From Sphingobacterium sp. PCS056 (lineage in GTDB: Bacteria; Bacteroidota; Bacteroidia; Sphingobacteriales; Sphingobacteriaceae): a stretch of 64,000 bases of DNA. The stretch's first letter is position 1, and the number at the start of each line of letters is the position of its first letter. The stretch is taken from positions 62,001 to 126,000 of the forward strand of contig NZ_CP096883.1 of the NCBI RefSeq assembly GCF_023273895.1. The letters are read 5' to 3'. The notes beneath the pieces are model-generated. The model was not told the origin of the DNA. It was given only the letters and a program-made list of their open reading frames with translations, and ran no database searches. Below are positions 37,751 to 47,780 of the stretch, piece after piece. Both the position numbers and the translations under genes were made by a program.

Positions 37751-39286
37751 TTAATTAATTAAGCTATTATAATCTGTTTCCCTAGCAGGGGTTACTAGCT
37801 TCCATTTATTTTTTTCCGTTGGTTGAATAGTAACAGCTAAAGGTGTTTGAAAATTTCCACCATTCGCAAATGATTTCCGAACAATTGGATCACCCCATCG
37901 TTTCATATCAAAAAAGTCAAATCCCTCACCCCACAATTCGATTCCACGATATTTCTTAATTTCGGAGAATAAAGATGCTCCGGTTGCTGTACAATTATAA
38001 TTAGGATCACGACCTGAATCTCTCGTCAAAGTATTCATTAAAGCCTGAACTTCAGAAGCGGGTTTATTTTGTTTATATTTCGCTTCAGCTTCAATTAGCA
38101 CCATTTCTGAACTTCTAAAGTTATTGGTATGTCCAACACCTGGCATCTCATTGGCCTTTATTTTAAATTGCATATAAGCGTACGCAGTTGCATTACTTGG
38201 TATATCCGAATATTGTGATCGAATATAAGCTAATGCAGCTGCATTACCAGCACCTGTATTCGCATTGAATGTCAAACCTGTACTTACTGGATCTAGAAAT
38301 AATTTTTTCCGAATATCAGTAGCTGGAATGGTATTATACAACTCTTTACTTATACTTTTAGGAGAACTTCTTACGCCACTAGCTGTTGAGTTGTAAGCAA
38401 TATAAGACTGATAAGAATAGAAATAAATTGTTTCATCTAGAGCATCGTAGATGGACCAGATCCATTCTTTATTTGGATTGCTAAAGCCTGCCTTATATTC
38501 TGTAGCGCTCATCAATCCGTAATTAGTTCTTGCAAGTTTCGCATACTTTTCAGCATTTACATAATCTTCCTTTGTTAAAGCAGCTCTTGCATATGTAGCA
38601 TAAGCAACATCAATATTTACGGAATAATTGTTATTACGGTCCAAAGCTGATTTTTCATACAGATCAATAGCAGTATTCAAATCACCATAGATCAATTCAT
38701 AAGCACTTGCTAACGATGAAAGAGGTAGATCTTCAAAGGTCGGATTTACTCGAATAACAACGGCGTCCGTTGTACCATTATTTGAATCAGACCAACGATC
38801 CCCATACAACTGTACTAACATCGTATAAGCATAGGCACGGAAAGTTAAAGCTTGTGCTTTTATAAAATCCTTTTCTACCTGAGTACCACTAGCTGCATCA
38901 ATATTTAATACAATTGCGTTAGCATCGCCAATTATTTTATAATAATAATACCATGGATAATATGTATATGTACTTGTATTAGTAGCGAAATAATCCATAT
39001 TGGTCAATAATGTCCAACCAGTCAATGGCGAAGAAAAGTGATTTCCAGAATAATTCCCGTAATACATTTTTATAGTACCTTCACCGTTGAAACCTTGGCT
39101 ACTTAAATATTGCATCTTCATCAATCTTGACAGACCATTGATTGCCAACTTTGCACTTTCAGTGGTTTCAAAAGCTGTTGAGGGGGAAACAGCATAGGTT
39201 GGTACCGTATCTAAATAATCTTTGCTACAAGACATCATCATTGTCGCAGCTAAAGTCAAAACCCCTAATTTATATAATAATTTCAT
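37751..39286 (-). CDS. SusD/RagB family lipoprotein (pair 1)
   Basis: A 511-residue outer-membrane lipoprotein with lipobox MMMSC (Cys20), which caps the SusC barrel and binds the ligand. The TPR-like N-terminal half shows QALTFRAYAYTMLVQLYGDRW (in parts, about 148-166), a strong SusD signature, and the end has GIELWGEGFDFFDMKRWGDP (about 449-468). It starts 12 bases after its susC. It belongs to the classic SusD group rather than the SusD-like_2 group of pairs 2 and 3. Confidence 0.94.
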   Translation of the reverse strand: MKLLYKLGVLTLAATMMMSCSKDYLDTVPTYAVSPSTAFETTESAKLAINGLSRLMKMQYLSSQGFNGEGTIKMYYGNYSGNHFSSPLTGWTLLTNMDYFATNTSTYTYYPWYYYYKIIGDANAIVLNIDAASGTQVEKDFIKAQALTFRAYAYTMLVQLYGDRWSDSNNGTTDAVVIRVNPTFEDLPLSSLASAYELIYGDLNTAIDLYEKSALDRNNNYSVNIDVAYATYARAALTKEDYVNAEKYAKLARTNYGLMSATEYKAGFSNPNKEWIWSIYDALDETIYFYSYQSYIAYNSTASGVRSSPKSISKELYNTIPATDIRKKLFLDPVSTGLTFNANTGAGNAAALAYIRSQYSDIPSNATAYAYMQFKIKANEMPGVGHTNNFRSSEMVLIEAEAKYKQNKPASEVQALMNTLTRDSGRDPNYNCTATGASLFSEIKKYRGIELWGEGFDFFDMKRWGDPIVRKSFANGGNFQTPLAVTIQPTEKNKWKLVTPARETDYNSLIN

Positions 39287-39298
39287 AAATATTTCTTC

Positions 39299-42200
39299 TT
39301 ATAACCCAATGTTAATACCTAATGAGAATGTCCTTGCTGGTACAAATTGATTTCTACTAGTTCCATCAAATGCTTGTTGAGAACTGTAACCTCTCATTGC
39401 TGTAAAAGTAGCAACATTTTCAACAGCGAAATTCACACTCAAACTACTTAGATTAATTCTCTCAATTGTCTTTTTAGGAACTCTATATCCCAAGGAAATA
39501 TTCTTAAATACAAAATAAGAATTATCGAATAGGAATCGTGTTGAAGTAGCATTATTGTACTGACTATTAGTATAATTAATTTGAGGAGTAGCATCTTTAT
39601 TGATACGATCAGCAGATGTTTCTGTCATACCTGCAGGAGCTTCTGTCCACGAATTTAATACATCTTTATGCACTGCCCCAGGAGTAGACGTAACCGACAT
39701 CAAACTCATATAAGAATAATCTAATCCTTTTCCTCCTAGTGAATATGTGAATAATCCAGATAAACTGAAATTTTTATAATCTAATGAGGTATTAAAAGAA
39801 CCAAAAACTTTTGGAATGGCCGAACCACTAAACTCACGCTTCGCATAACTGGAATTAGTCGTATACAATTCACCATTTACTTCTTTTTGGAAAGGTACCC
39901 ATGCACCAGTCGTACTTGTCGGATCAAAGTCTTTAGTATTAGCATAATAAAGAGCTTGACCTGTCATCATATCAACTCCTGCATATTGGAATAAGTAATA
40001 GTCAAAGACATCATGTCCCTCTAAATATTTAAACGGTGATGTCGCTGAAAGGATACCATTCTCACGATTCTGTTCAGGTAAAGTTTTAATTTGATTGTTC
40101 AAGAATGTGGCATTTATGCCAAAATTCCATCTTAGATCCTGCTTCTTAATTAAATCAACATCGAATGTTAGCTCAAAACCACTATTTACTAGATTTCCAA
40201 TATTTTTCTTAACAGTTGCAGTACCTTCTGTAGTTGTTGTAGATCCGACCGATAGAGGAAGATTTAGATCAAAAATTAGATCCTTAGATTGCTTGTTGAA
40301 ATATTCAACATTAAAATTGAAACGATTAAATAATCTACCTTCTAAAGCAAATGATGAAGATTGATTACCTTCCCATTTTAGGTCAAGATTTTCCATGTTG
40401 GATCTGTAAAGAGCAGCAACATTATTATTTTGACCAATATTATATAAGGCTTGATAATCATAAAAACCTAAACTCTCAAGATTACCTACAACACCTGTAG
40501 ACGCTCTTAATTTTAATGCATTTACCCAATTAATATCTTTAACAAAGTTCTCTTTAGATAACATCCAAGTACCACCTACTGACCAAAAATTACCCCATCG
40601 ATTAGCAGGGGATACGCGAGATGATCCATCACGTCTAAATGATCCTTCAACATAGTATTTTTCATCATAATTATAACGTAAACGAGAAAAATAAGATTCT
40701 GAACGGTCATTATATTCATAATCTGTCAGATTTGTAATTTCAGTAAAATTGATTAAATCAATCTGTCCTGCAAAAGTTTGATTAACTTTATATCCATACA
40801 AGTACGTGTAATCATTTCCATAATTTTCATGACCTAACATCACATCAAAATTATGAATAGAATTAAGGGACTTAGTATAGTTTAATAATTGTTGTACTGT
40901 ATAATTTTTATAATTATACAATGTTCTAGATCCACGACCATTGTTTCCTGAACCATCACCAATAATTGCATTATTATAGCTTCTTGCCTCATTATAACGA
41001 AGATTTACATCCCCTAGAACACTAAATTTTAAATCTTTAGTGATATTAAAATCAACATATGCCTGTGTATTAACAGTATTACGTTTTGATGCATTCGTAT
41101 TTAATTCATTTTCCCAAATTACGTGACGACCTACATATTGATTTCTAGTGTCGGCTCCATCATCATATATTTTGTTACCCTGAGTATCTAAAGTATATGC
41201 TCCAGTAGTAGCATCATGAAGATGAATTGGATAAATTGGGGCAATATTACGAGCAAACATCCAAGGATTAGTGAATCCACTACCTTCTCCTGTTGTATTA
41301 TTACTTAATTGATGAGAAGCATTCATAGACATACCCGCTTTAATCCATGATTTAGGTGAGATATCCCCACTCAATCGAGCATTTAATCTTTTAAAGTCTG
41401 AAGTAGTTACATAGGCTTCTTCGTCCAAATAACCAACAGAAAAGTAGTAACCACCTTTTTCGAAACCACCAGCACCATTCATTAAATATTCTTGACGATA
41501 ACCTGTTCTGCTGACTTGATCAAACCAATCTAAATCAGAGGCATAATCTCCTTTAATATTTGCATTAGCATTGAAATTCCCATTTGCATCAAAAAGTTCT
41601 GCATCACTTTTATCAAAAATATTTAATTTCAATATGGAAGGAATTAATCCATTAGTAGCCTGACTATTAGCATCCGCCACAGATAAGTTTTTATTTCCAG
41701 TTAATAATTGATTTCTATATCCTTGCCAAGCGACACCCATATATTCCTTCGCATCTAATTTATCGTATTCAGCAATTGCCCTCGTATAGAGACCTTGGTT
41801 AACAACTGCATTTAAACTAGAACTTCCTTTTTTAGCTTTTTTTGATGTAATTACAATTACACCATTTGCTCCTTTTGCACCATATAATGCAGCTGAAGTC
41901 GCATCCTTCAATACAGATATTGACTCAATATTATCAGGACTTAAATCAGCAATGTTACCGCCAAAAATAACACCATCCAATACATAGATTGGAGCAGAAG
42001 ATCCATTAAGCGAATTAAATCCTCGCACACGAATACTTGGGCTTGAACCAGGCTCACCATAAGAGTTGTTAACCTGAATACCTGGAGCAATACCTTCTAG
42101 CACAGCAGTAACTGATGAAACTGGTCGTTTTTCAATATCTTTAGATGTTACACTTACAACAGAACCCGTGATGGCTTCTTTTTTCTGAACACCATATGCT

Positions 42201-42523
42201 GTCACTACTACTTCATTGAGATTTTGATTAGAATCTTCTAAAGTAACATTAAATGTTGAAGTACCTTCTTTAACAATAATTGTCTTATCGGCATAACCTA
42301 ACGATTTAAAAACAATAATTTTTCCCGCAGGTACGGAAAAAGAATAATTCCCATTCGCATCGGTTTGAGTAGCTAAATTTGATCCCTGTACAACGATTGT
42401 CACACCAACTAAAGGGTTACCATCAGCGCCAACAACGCGACCAGTAACCTTTTTGTCTTGCGCAAAAGCAACAGAAGTCAGAATCATACTACCCACAAAA
42501 AAACTGAGTAAAGTTTGTTTCAT
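39299..42523 (-). CDS. SusC-type TonB-dependent outer-membrane transporter (pair 1)
   Basis: A 1074-residue transporter. Signal peptide 1-21 (SVAFA), carboxypeptidase-regulatory-like domain (about 23-100), TonB-box-like NEVVVTAYG (about 104-112), plug domain (about 115-225; RGFNSLNGSSAPIYVLDGV), then a large beta-barrel ending LGINIGL. It imports a ligand held by SusD using TonB energy. The first 100 residues are almost the same as in the other two SusC proteins here, but the barrel differs. The leader contains a hairpin shared with pair 2. Confidence 0.95.
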   Translation of the reverse strand: MKQTLLSFFVGSMILTSVAFAQDKKVTGRVVGADGNPLVGVTIVVQGSNLATQTDANGNYSFSVPAGKIIVFKSLGYADKTIIVKEGTSTFNVTLEDSNQNLNEVVVTAYGVQKKEAITGSVVSVTSKDIEKRPVSSVTAVLEGIAPGIQVNNSYGEPGSSPSIRVRGFNSLNGSSAPIYVLDGVIFGGNIADLSPDNIESISVLKDATSAALYGAKGANGVIVITSKKAKKGSSSLNAVVNQGLYTRAIAEYDKLDAKEYMGVAWQGYRNQLLTGNKNLSVADANSQATNGLIPSILKLNIFDKSDAELFDANGNFNANANIKGDYASDLDWFDQVSRTGYRQEYLMNGAGGFEKGGYYFSVGYLDEEAYVTTSDFKRLNARLSGDISPKSWIKAGMSMNASHQLSNNTTGEGSGFTNPWMFARNIAPIYPIHLHDATTGAYTLDTQGNKIYDDGADTRNQYVGRHVIWENELNTNASKRNTVNTQAYVDFNITKDLKFSVLGDVNLRYNEARSYNNAIIGDGSGNNGRGSRTLYNYKNYTVQQLLNYTKSLNSIHNFDVMLGHENYGNDYTYLYGYKVNQTFAGQIDLINFTEITNLTDYEYNDRSESYFSRLRYNYDEKYYVEGSFRRDGSSRVSPANRWGNFWSVGGTWMLSKENFVKDINWVNALKLRASTGVVGNLESLGFYDYQALYNIGQNNNVAALYRSNMENLDLKWEGNQSSSFALEGRLFNRFNFNVEYFNKQSKDLIFDLNLPLSVGSTTTTEGTATVKKNIGNLVNSGFELTFDVDLIKKQDLRWNFGINATFLNNQIKTLPEQNRENGILSATSPFKYLEGHDVFDYYLFQYAGVDMMTGQALYYANTKDFDPTSTTGAWVPFQKEVNGELYTTNSSYAKREFSGSAIPKVFGSFNTSLDYKNFSLSGLFTYSLGGKGLDYSYMSLMSVTSTPGAVHKDVLNSWTEAPAGMTETSADRINKDATPQINYTNSQYNNATSTRFLFDNSYFVFKNISLGYRVPKKTIERINLSSLSVNFAVENVATFTAMRGYSSQQAFDGTSRNQFVPARTFSLGINIGL

Positions 42524-42540
42524 ATGTTTATGTTTAGTTT

Positions 42541-42570
42541 AAGTCCTTTTAAAGACTTGGGTTAAGTAAT
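42541..42570 (-). promoter_or_regulatory. Conserved leader stem-loop upstream of susC (pair 1)
   Basis: AAGTC/GACTT stem with an eight-base loop 18-35 bases before the start codon, next to GGTTAAGTAA. The same arrangement occurs upstream of the second susC. It may be a translation or stability element. Confidence 0.45.
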
Positions 42571-42716
42571 TTACTTTTCATTAGTTAATAACATCTATTA
42601 TTTTATAATAAAGATTTAAAGATCTTTACTATAAAATATTATAAAGAGTTCATACTCCTTAGTGATAGTGTGATAGTGTGATTTTCATATCGGCTAGCAT
42701 ATGAGTGCTAGAGCCG

Positions 42717-42776
42717 TTTGTTAAAAATATGTTAAAACAAATATAAAACATAAATTCAATTTAACAAATTTTAACA
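42717..42776. promoter_or_regulatory. TTTAACA-type repeats upstream of susC (pair 1)
   Basis: Two TGTTAAAA boxes 11 bases apart (42720 and 42731; TTTAACA on the other strand), then TTAACA at 42761 and 42771 (10 bases apart), 190-250 bases upstream of the start codon. The left part is shared with the region upstream of the second susC (TTTGTTAAAAA..ATGTTAAAACAAATATA, given in two parts). Likely regulator binding; protein unknown. Confidence 0.4.
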
Positions 42777-42939
42777 GTTAAAATTTACTTATCAAAAGTA
42801 GTATTGTAAAAAGATATTGGACTATAGAAAAAGTAATACAAACTTTAATTACACAACGAATCATTTATAAATAATAAACTTATTTGCAACTCATTAATAT
42901 CAAAAAGTATTGAATTAGCATTAATTATTGAGCAGCAAA

Positions 42940-42971
42940 AAGGTTCTTACCAAGAATCAAGTAAGAACCTT
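42940..42971 (-). terminator. Second of two near-identical hairpins downstream of pair 2
   Basis: An 11-base stem (AAGGTTCTTAC and its complement) around a ten-base loop CAAGAATCAA. It copies the hairpin at 43024-43059. Confidence 0.75.
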
Positions 42972-43023
42972 GTGCTAAAATTTTAACAATTTCTCATTTA
43001 ATTATCCCGTTTTATTAAAATAA

Positions 43024-43059
43024 AAAAGGTTCTTACCAAGAATAGAGTAAGAACCTTTT
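43024..43059 (-). terminator. Hairpin terminator right after the second SusD gene
   Basis: A 13-base stem (AAAAGGTTCTTAC and its complement) with loop CAAGAATAGA, 22 bases after the stop. A near copy follows 76-84 bases further downstream. Confidence 0.85.
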
Positions 43060-43081
43060 AAAAAGAAATTATAATAATTTT

Positions 43082-44593
43082 TTATTTGCTATTCCACCAT
43101 ACAGGTATCACAATTGCCTTTACAGGATCAGTTGGAATATCTGCAGGAACATTATCACTGTTATAAAGACGCTCACCTGACGGATAAGGAAATCTAACAG
43201 GAATCTGATTAATACGCGGAGGTTGATCTAATTTAGTTTGACCAGGATACATTTCATTATTTAAAGGAAGTGCTGGCAATCCCGTTCTTCTAAAATCATT
43301 ATATGCCTCGAACATTAAGAAATTAGCTATATATTTTTGATTCATAATTTGACTATAAGCTGCAGTCGAACTACTACTCAATACATTATTCGCTATATAA
43401 GTATTTGCCTCTGTACCAGCTATTCCATAAAAATCCATAGATGCTTTTATAGCTTTTTCATATGCCGCAGTGACAGCTGCAGTAACAGTTTTGTTAGCAA
43501 CAAGAAATTCAGCTTCTGCTTTTATAAATTCAACTTCAGGATAAACCATCCAATATAAAGGTGCATCTTTAGCACTATAGAAAGGGGCAATTGCAGAATA
43601 GTTTAAGATATTATTTGAAGGTGCTTCATTTGTTAGACCAATAAACTTACCAACATTTGCTGGATCAACATTTGTAGCTGCAGTAACTTTTGTTGCTTGG
43701 AAAGCAAGCCTTGGATCATTAGAATCTATTAGTTTATTTACATAATACTGTGAAGGTCGTGTTGTCACAGCCCACTTACCATCAATAGCATACTGATACC
43801 AAGGATTTTCAGCACCAGTTGAAGCCAAATAAGCAAATTTAGGCTGAGTTGCCATCGTAATTGCCCCTTTAGCCAATTCATCTAAAGCTAATTTAGCTTG
43901 CGTACTTGCTGTCATTCCTGGAGCATTTGATAATCTCAAATAAAATCTTGCTTTCAATGTATGCGCCAAGGCAGTCCATTTAGCCATGTTACCTTGATAT
44001 AACAGGTCATCAGCCGCGGGTTTCAATGCATTTGTTGTAGAGGCTGCTTCTACAATAGCTTCATCCAATAGAGTCTGAATACTCTTATATACATCCTCTT
44101 GTTTATCATATTTAGGTTTAAAAACACCTTCAGCACCTTTAAATGCATCTGTATAAGGTACATCTCCAAAAACATCTGTTGTCATTGATAGATTCCAAGC
44201 CAATACAACTTTAGCAATTGCAGAATAATTTGGATTACCATTTGTTATAGCTTTATTCTTTAAAACTGTGGCATTATTCATGACATCTGAATAAGAAAAA
44301 CTTGTCCAAAAATTATTCACATCCGAACTTGTTATTAAATAGTTCCCTTCATGATTTCCTGCTATTCCTCCAGCAAGATATTTTGTCCACAATACAGATA
44401 CTCGAGTTGGGTAACCCCCATTTACTTCGTACGAGAAATTTGATAAAAGTGCTGATAGAATCAAATTTTCAGGAACATCAGTTGGATTATTAGGATCTTG
44501 ATTAATATCTAGATTTTTGGTACAAGAACCAAATATCATCGGTGATATAAACAATATCAAAAGTATTGATAATATATAATTTTGTCTTTTCAT
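43082..44593 (-). CDS. SusD-like lipoprotein (SusD-like_2 type, pair 2)
   Basis: A 503-residue lipoprotein with lipobox IFGSC (Cys24), then TKNLDINQDPNNPTDVPENL, the typical start of the SusD-like_2 group. It contains DVFGDVPYTDAFKG (about 139-152) and ends with a PVRFPYPSGE and VIPVWWNSK tail shared by the group. I start at the ATG at 44593, which gives a clean signal peptide; the frame is open to 44653, inside the susC gene. It starts four bases after its susC, so they are coupled. Confidence 0.92.
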   Translation of the reverse strand: MKRQNYILSILLILFISPMIFGSCTKNLDINQDPNNPTDVPENLILSALLSNFSYEVNGGYPTRVSVLWTKYLAGGIAGNHEGNYLITSSDVNNFWTSFSYSDVMNNATVLKNKAITNGNPNYSAIAKVVLAWNLSMTTDVFGDVPYTDAFKGAEGVFKPKYDKQEDVYKSIQTLLDEAIVEAASTTNALKPAADDLLYQGNMAKWTALAHTLKARFYLRLSNAPGMTASTQAKLALDELAKGAITMATQPKFAYLASTGAENPWYQYAIDGKWAVTTRPSQYYVNKLIDSNDPRLAFQATKVTAATNVDPANVGKFIGLTNEAPSNNILNYSAIAPFYSAKDAPLYWMVYPEVEFIKAEAEFLVANKTVTAAVTAAYEKAIKASMDFYGIAGTEANTYIANNVLSSSSTAAYSQIMNQKYIANFLMFEAYNDFRRTGLPALPLNNEMYPGQTKLDQPPRINQIPVRFPYPSGERLYNSDNVPADIPTDPVKAIVIPVWWNSK

Positions 44594-44597
44594 ATGA

Positions 44598-47500
44598 TTA
44601 AAATTTAACATTGACGCCAAAAGTAAATCCTTTTGAACTTGGAGTAATAGCATGATACAATCCTTGCACCTGATTACCTAACAAACTTCCTTCTGGATCT
44701 TTGTATGAAAAATCAGATTTAATCCAAAGATTTCGTCCCGTCGCAGAAAAAGTTACGTCCTCTAATTTTGATTTCTTCAACCATGATTTAGGTAGAGAGT
44801 AACTTAATGTTACTTCTCGTAACTTAATAAAACCAGCATCTTCAACAAAGTTTTTATCTACAGTAGAGAACCAATTTTGGTAATAAGCTTGATTTTTAAT
44901 AACCTCAGTAGTATTCACCTCTCCATCAGATTCACGTACACCTTGATGAACAATTTTTGTACCCCTATCTGCAGTAACCCCTGAAGAACCATAAAATGTA
45001 GCATAATATAAATCCAGATTCAACACTTGTCCACCTGTCCTCACATCTAATAATCCTGAAACAGAAAGGTTTTTATATCTAAAGCTGTTTCTAATTCCCA
45101 TTGTCCAATCGGGCATTACGTTACCGATAGGTCCTAATTCCTCTGACAAGATAGGTAATCCATCATCATCAATAAGGGTCTGTCCTTTATCGTTCTCTTT
45201 GAATCCATAACCCCATATTACGTAACCGTAATCCTTATCAATTCGTACTTGTGGATTTGTAAATCCACCAATGAATATATTATCTACTCCTTCTGCTAAT
45301 GATTGTAATTTATATTTATTTTTTGCAAAATTAGTAACGATATTCCAGTTGAAATTTTCAGTTTTCACAGGTGCAACGTCCAACATGATCTCAACACCCG
45401 AATTTTTCAACTTTCCAGCATTTGCAACTAATAACTGAAAACCGGATGAGGCTGCAATTGGTTGCTGAATAATTTGTTTTTCACTTTGCTTACTATAATA
45501 AGATAATTCCAAATTTACGCGATTCTTAAAGAATTTCAATTCAGTACCAAATTCATATTCTGTTACAATCTCAGGTTTCAACTCATTATTTGCCAATACA
45601 CTGCTCATGTTAAAACCGTTTAAACCATTAAAAGGAAAATCGATATTACCACGTGTACCGTCACCAGGATTTGCCTTTGAAAAAGTTTGTGTTGTATAAT
45701 ACGGCTGGGCATCATTACCTGCGACAGCATAAGAAGCTCTAATCTTACCAAAAGAAAATACATCATTTGTTAGATCAAATGCTTCGGAAAAAACAAATGA
45801 AGAAGAAATGGATGGGTAAAAGAAGCTGTTATTTCCCTTAGGTAAAGTTGATGACCAATCATTCCTTGCTGTTGCATTTAAAAATAAATAATTTTTATAA
45901 TCAATACTTGCTGATGCATATAAACCTACCAACCTTCTCAATTCATCGCTTTGGAAAGCCTGTACAGTTCCCATACCACTTATATCAAAGAATCCTGGAA
46001 TATTTAAATCTAATCCTCTAACTGTTCTGCGATTAAAACCACGTTGATTGTAGTTTGTTCCTACCAATCCAGAAATAGACCAATCCTCATTAATTTTCTT
46101 ATTTGCAGATAAAATGAAGTCATTGTTCCACTGTTTATATTTAACTAAAGCAGAGAAATAGCGACCCTTTGGAATACCTTTGGTACCAATATCAATTTTT
46201 TCTTCGATTAAATCAGTATAGCTATCTAATCCAACTCGATTTGTTGCTTTTAACCAAGGTAAAATATCAATATTGATTTCATTTGAAATAACAAAACGAT
46301 CAGTTATACTTGGACTTGAATTATGATTAACCAACCAATAAGGGTTATTAAAACCCGTTCCTAAAGCTATAGGAGATTGCCATGAAAGATTACCATATTT
46401 CTCATATGCTTCTTTCATATCAAAACTAACTGGAGCAAAATTTAAACCATATAAAAATGATTGACCGCCATTTCCTTCTAGCATTCTATTATTTTTAGAA
46501 TTCACATAAGAAACAGAAGTTGACGAAGTAACAATCTGACTTAATTTAGAAGCAAATGCACCGTTAAAACTATTTCTTTTAAAGGTATTATTAGGAACAA
46601 TACCATCTTGATTGGTATTCGAATACGTTAATCTATAAGTAGTATTGGCAAGTCCACCACTTATAGATGCGGAGTTATTCCACATAACTCCAGTTTGATA
46701 AAATTGTTTACGAGGGTCTACAATTTTTGGCATGCCAATAGCATCTATTACAGCTTGACTAACAGAATCTCTATGAGGCCCCCATACAGCCGAAGTTTGT
46801 GGATTAGTTGTTCCACCCTCCTCTGCATAACCACCTAGAGCCAAAGGTAAACCATTTCTATACTTACCATTAACTCCCTGCAAATAAGTGGTTTGATAAC
46901 CATCAGTATAAGCTTCATCAAAAGTAACGCTTGAAGATAATGAAACTCTAGGTAACTTTCTGTTATCTTCTGCCATTCCCTTTTTAGTGGTAATCATGAT
47001 AACTCCGTTTGCCCCTCTAGAACCATATAGAGCACTTGCTCCCGCCCCTTTTAATACTGAAATACTCTCAACAATATTTGGATCTAGATCAGAAAGTCTA
47101 CTTCCATTAGTACCTGTGAACAAAGTAGAAACATTGTCATCACCACTGTTTACGGAATTATCCATAGGTATACCATCTATCACAAATAATGGTTCTGAAC
47201 TTCCAGTAATTGAAGTATTACCTCTTAATTGTATAGAAGCTGAAGATCCAGCTTGTCCACCTGAGCTGGTAATCTGTAAACCTGCAACTTTCCCTGCTAA
47301 AGCATTGACAACGTTAGGCTCTCGAGAGCTTAAGATATCTGCAGCTTTAACTTCCTGAACAGAGTAACCTACCGATTTTTTTTCTTTTTTCACACCTAAA
47401 GCCGTCACAACAACCTCATCAAGAGCATTGTCATTATTGTCCAAAGTAACATTAAAGGCAGATTGCCCTTCCTTGACAATTAATGTCTTATCAGAATAAC

Positions 47501-47726
47501 CAATCGAACGAAAAACAATAATTTTACCAGTTGGGACTGAAAATGAATAATTTCCATTCACATCTGTTTGGGTAGCTACGTTAGATCCTTGAACAGCCAC
47601 AGTTACACCCACCAACGGTTTCCCGTCAGCTCCTGTAACACGACCGCTGACCTTTTTCTCTTGTGCAAATGCAACAGAGGTCAGAATCATACTACCCACA
47701 AAAAGACTGAGTAATGTTTGTTTCAT
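44598..47726 (-). CDS. SusC-type TonB-dependent outer-membrane transporter (pair 2)
   Basis: A 1042-residue transporter with the same signal peptide and N-terminal domain as pair 1 (MKQTLLSLFVGSMILTSVAF), a plug (about 115-250; LRGNTSITGSSEPLFVIDGI, KGAGASALYGSRGANG), and a barrel ending FGVNVKF. Partner gene directly behind. Upstream lies a long AT-rich gene-poor region of about 1.5 kb. Confidence 0.95.
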   Translation of the reverse strand: MKQTLLSLFVGSMILTSVAFAQEKKVSGRVTGADGKPLVGVTVAVQGSNVATQTDVNGNYSFSVPTGKIIVFRSIGYSDKTLIVKEGQSAFNVTLDNNDNALDEVVVTALGVKKEKKSVGYSVQEVKAADILSSREPNVVNALAGKVAGLQITSSGGQAGSSASIQLRGNTSITGSSEPLFVIDGIPMDNSVNSGDDNVSTLFTGTNGSRLSDLDPNIVESISVLKGAGASALYGSRGANGVIMITTKKGMAEDNRKLPRVSLSSSVTFDEAYTDGYQTTYLQGVNGKYRNGLPLALGGYAEEGGTTNPQTSAVWGPHRDSVSQAVIDAIGMPKIVDPRKQFYQTGVMWNNSASISGGLANTTYRLTYSNTNQDGIVPNNTFKRNSFNGAFASKLSQIVTSSTSVSYVNSKNNRMLEGNGGQSFLYGLNFAPVSFDMKEAYEKYGNLSWQSPIALGTGFNNPYWLVNHNSSPSITDRFVISNEINIDILPWLKATNRVGLDSYTDLIEEKIDIGTKGIPKGRYFSALVKYKQWNNDFILSANKKINEDWSISGLVGTNYNQRGFNRRTVRGLDLNIPGFFDISGMGTVQAFQSDELRRLVGLYASASIDYKNYLFLNATARNDWSSTLPKGNNSFFYPSISSSFVFSEAFDLTNDVFSFGKIRASYAVAGNDAQPYYTTQTFSKANPGDGTRGNIDFPFNGLNGFNMSSVLANNELKPEIVTEYEFGTELKFFKNRVNLELSYYSKQSEKQIIQQPIAASSGFQLLVANAGKLKNSGVEIMLDVAPVKTENFNWNIVTNFAKNKYKLQSLAEGVDNIFIGGFTNPQVRIDKDYGYVIWGYGFKENDKGQTLIDDDGLPILSEELGPIGNVMPDWTMGIRNSFRYKNLSVSGLLDVRTGGQVLNLDLYYATFYGSSGVTADRGTKIVHQGVRESDGEVNTTEVIKNQAYYQNWFSTVDKNFVEDAGFIKLREVTLSYSLPKSWLKKSKLEDVTFSATGRNLWIKSDFSYKDPEGSLLGNQVQGLYHAITPSSKGFTFGVNVKF

Positions 47727-47748
47727 ATGTTTATGTTTATTAAAATTA

Positions 47749-47780
47749 AAAGTCCTAAAAGACTTTGGTTAAGTAAATTT
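47749..47780 (-). promoter_or_regulatory. Conserved leader stem-loop upstream of susC (pair 2)
   Basis: AAAGTC/GACTTT stem with a six-base loop about 23-40 bases before the start codon, followed by GGTTAAGTAAAT; matches the leader of pair 1. Confidence 0.45.

Noticed and set aside
42662..42682. Short tandem TGATAGTG repeat (about 2.5 copies)
   Set aside because: Too short to call a functional element; recorded only as possible slippage.
46987..47358. Plus-strand frame of 123 codons
   Set aside because: Antisense to the plug domain of the second SusC; the equivalent antisense stretch is also open in the third SusC (54489-54749), showing it follows from conserved codons.
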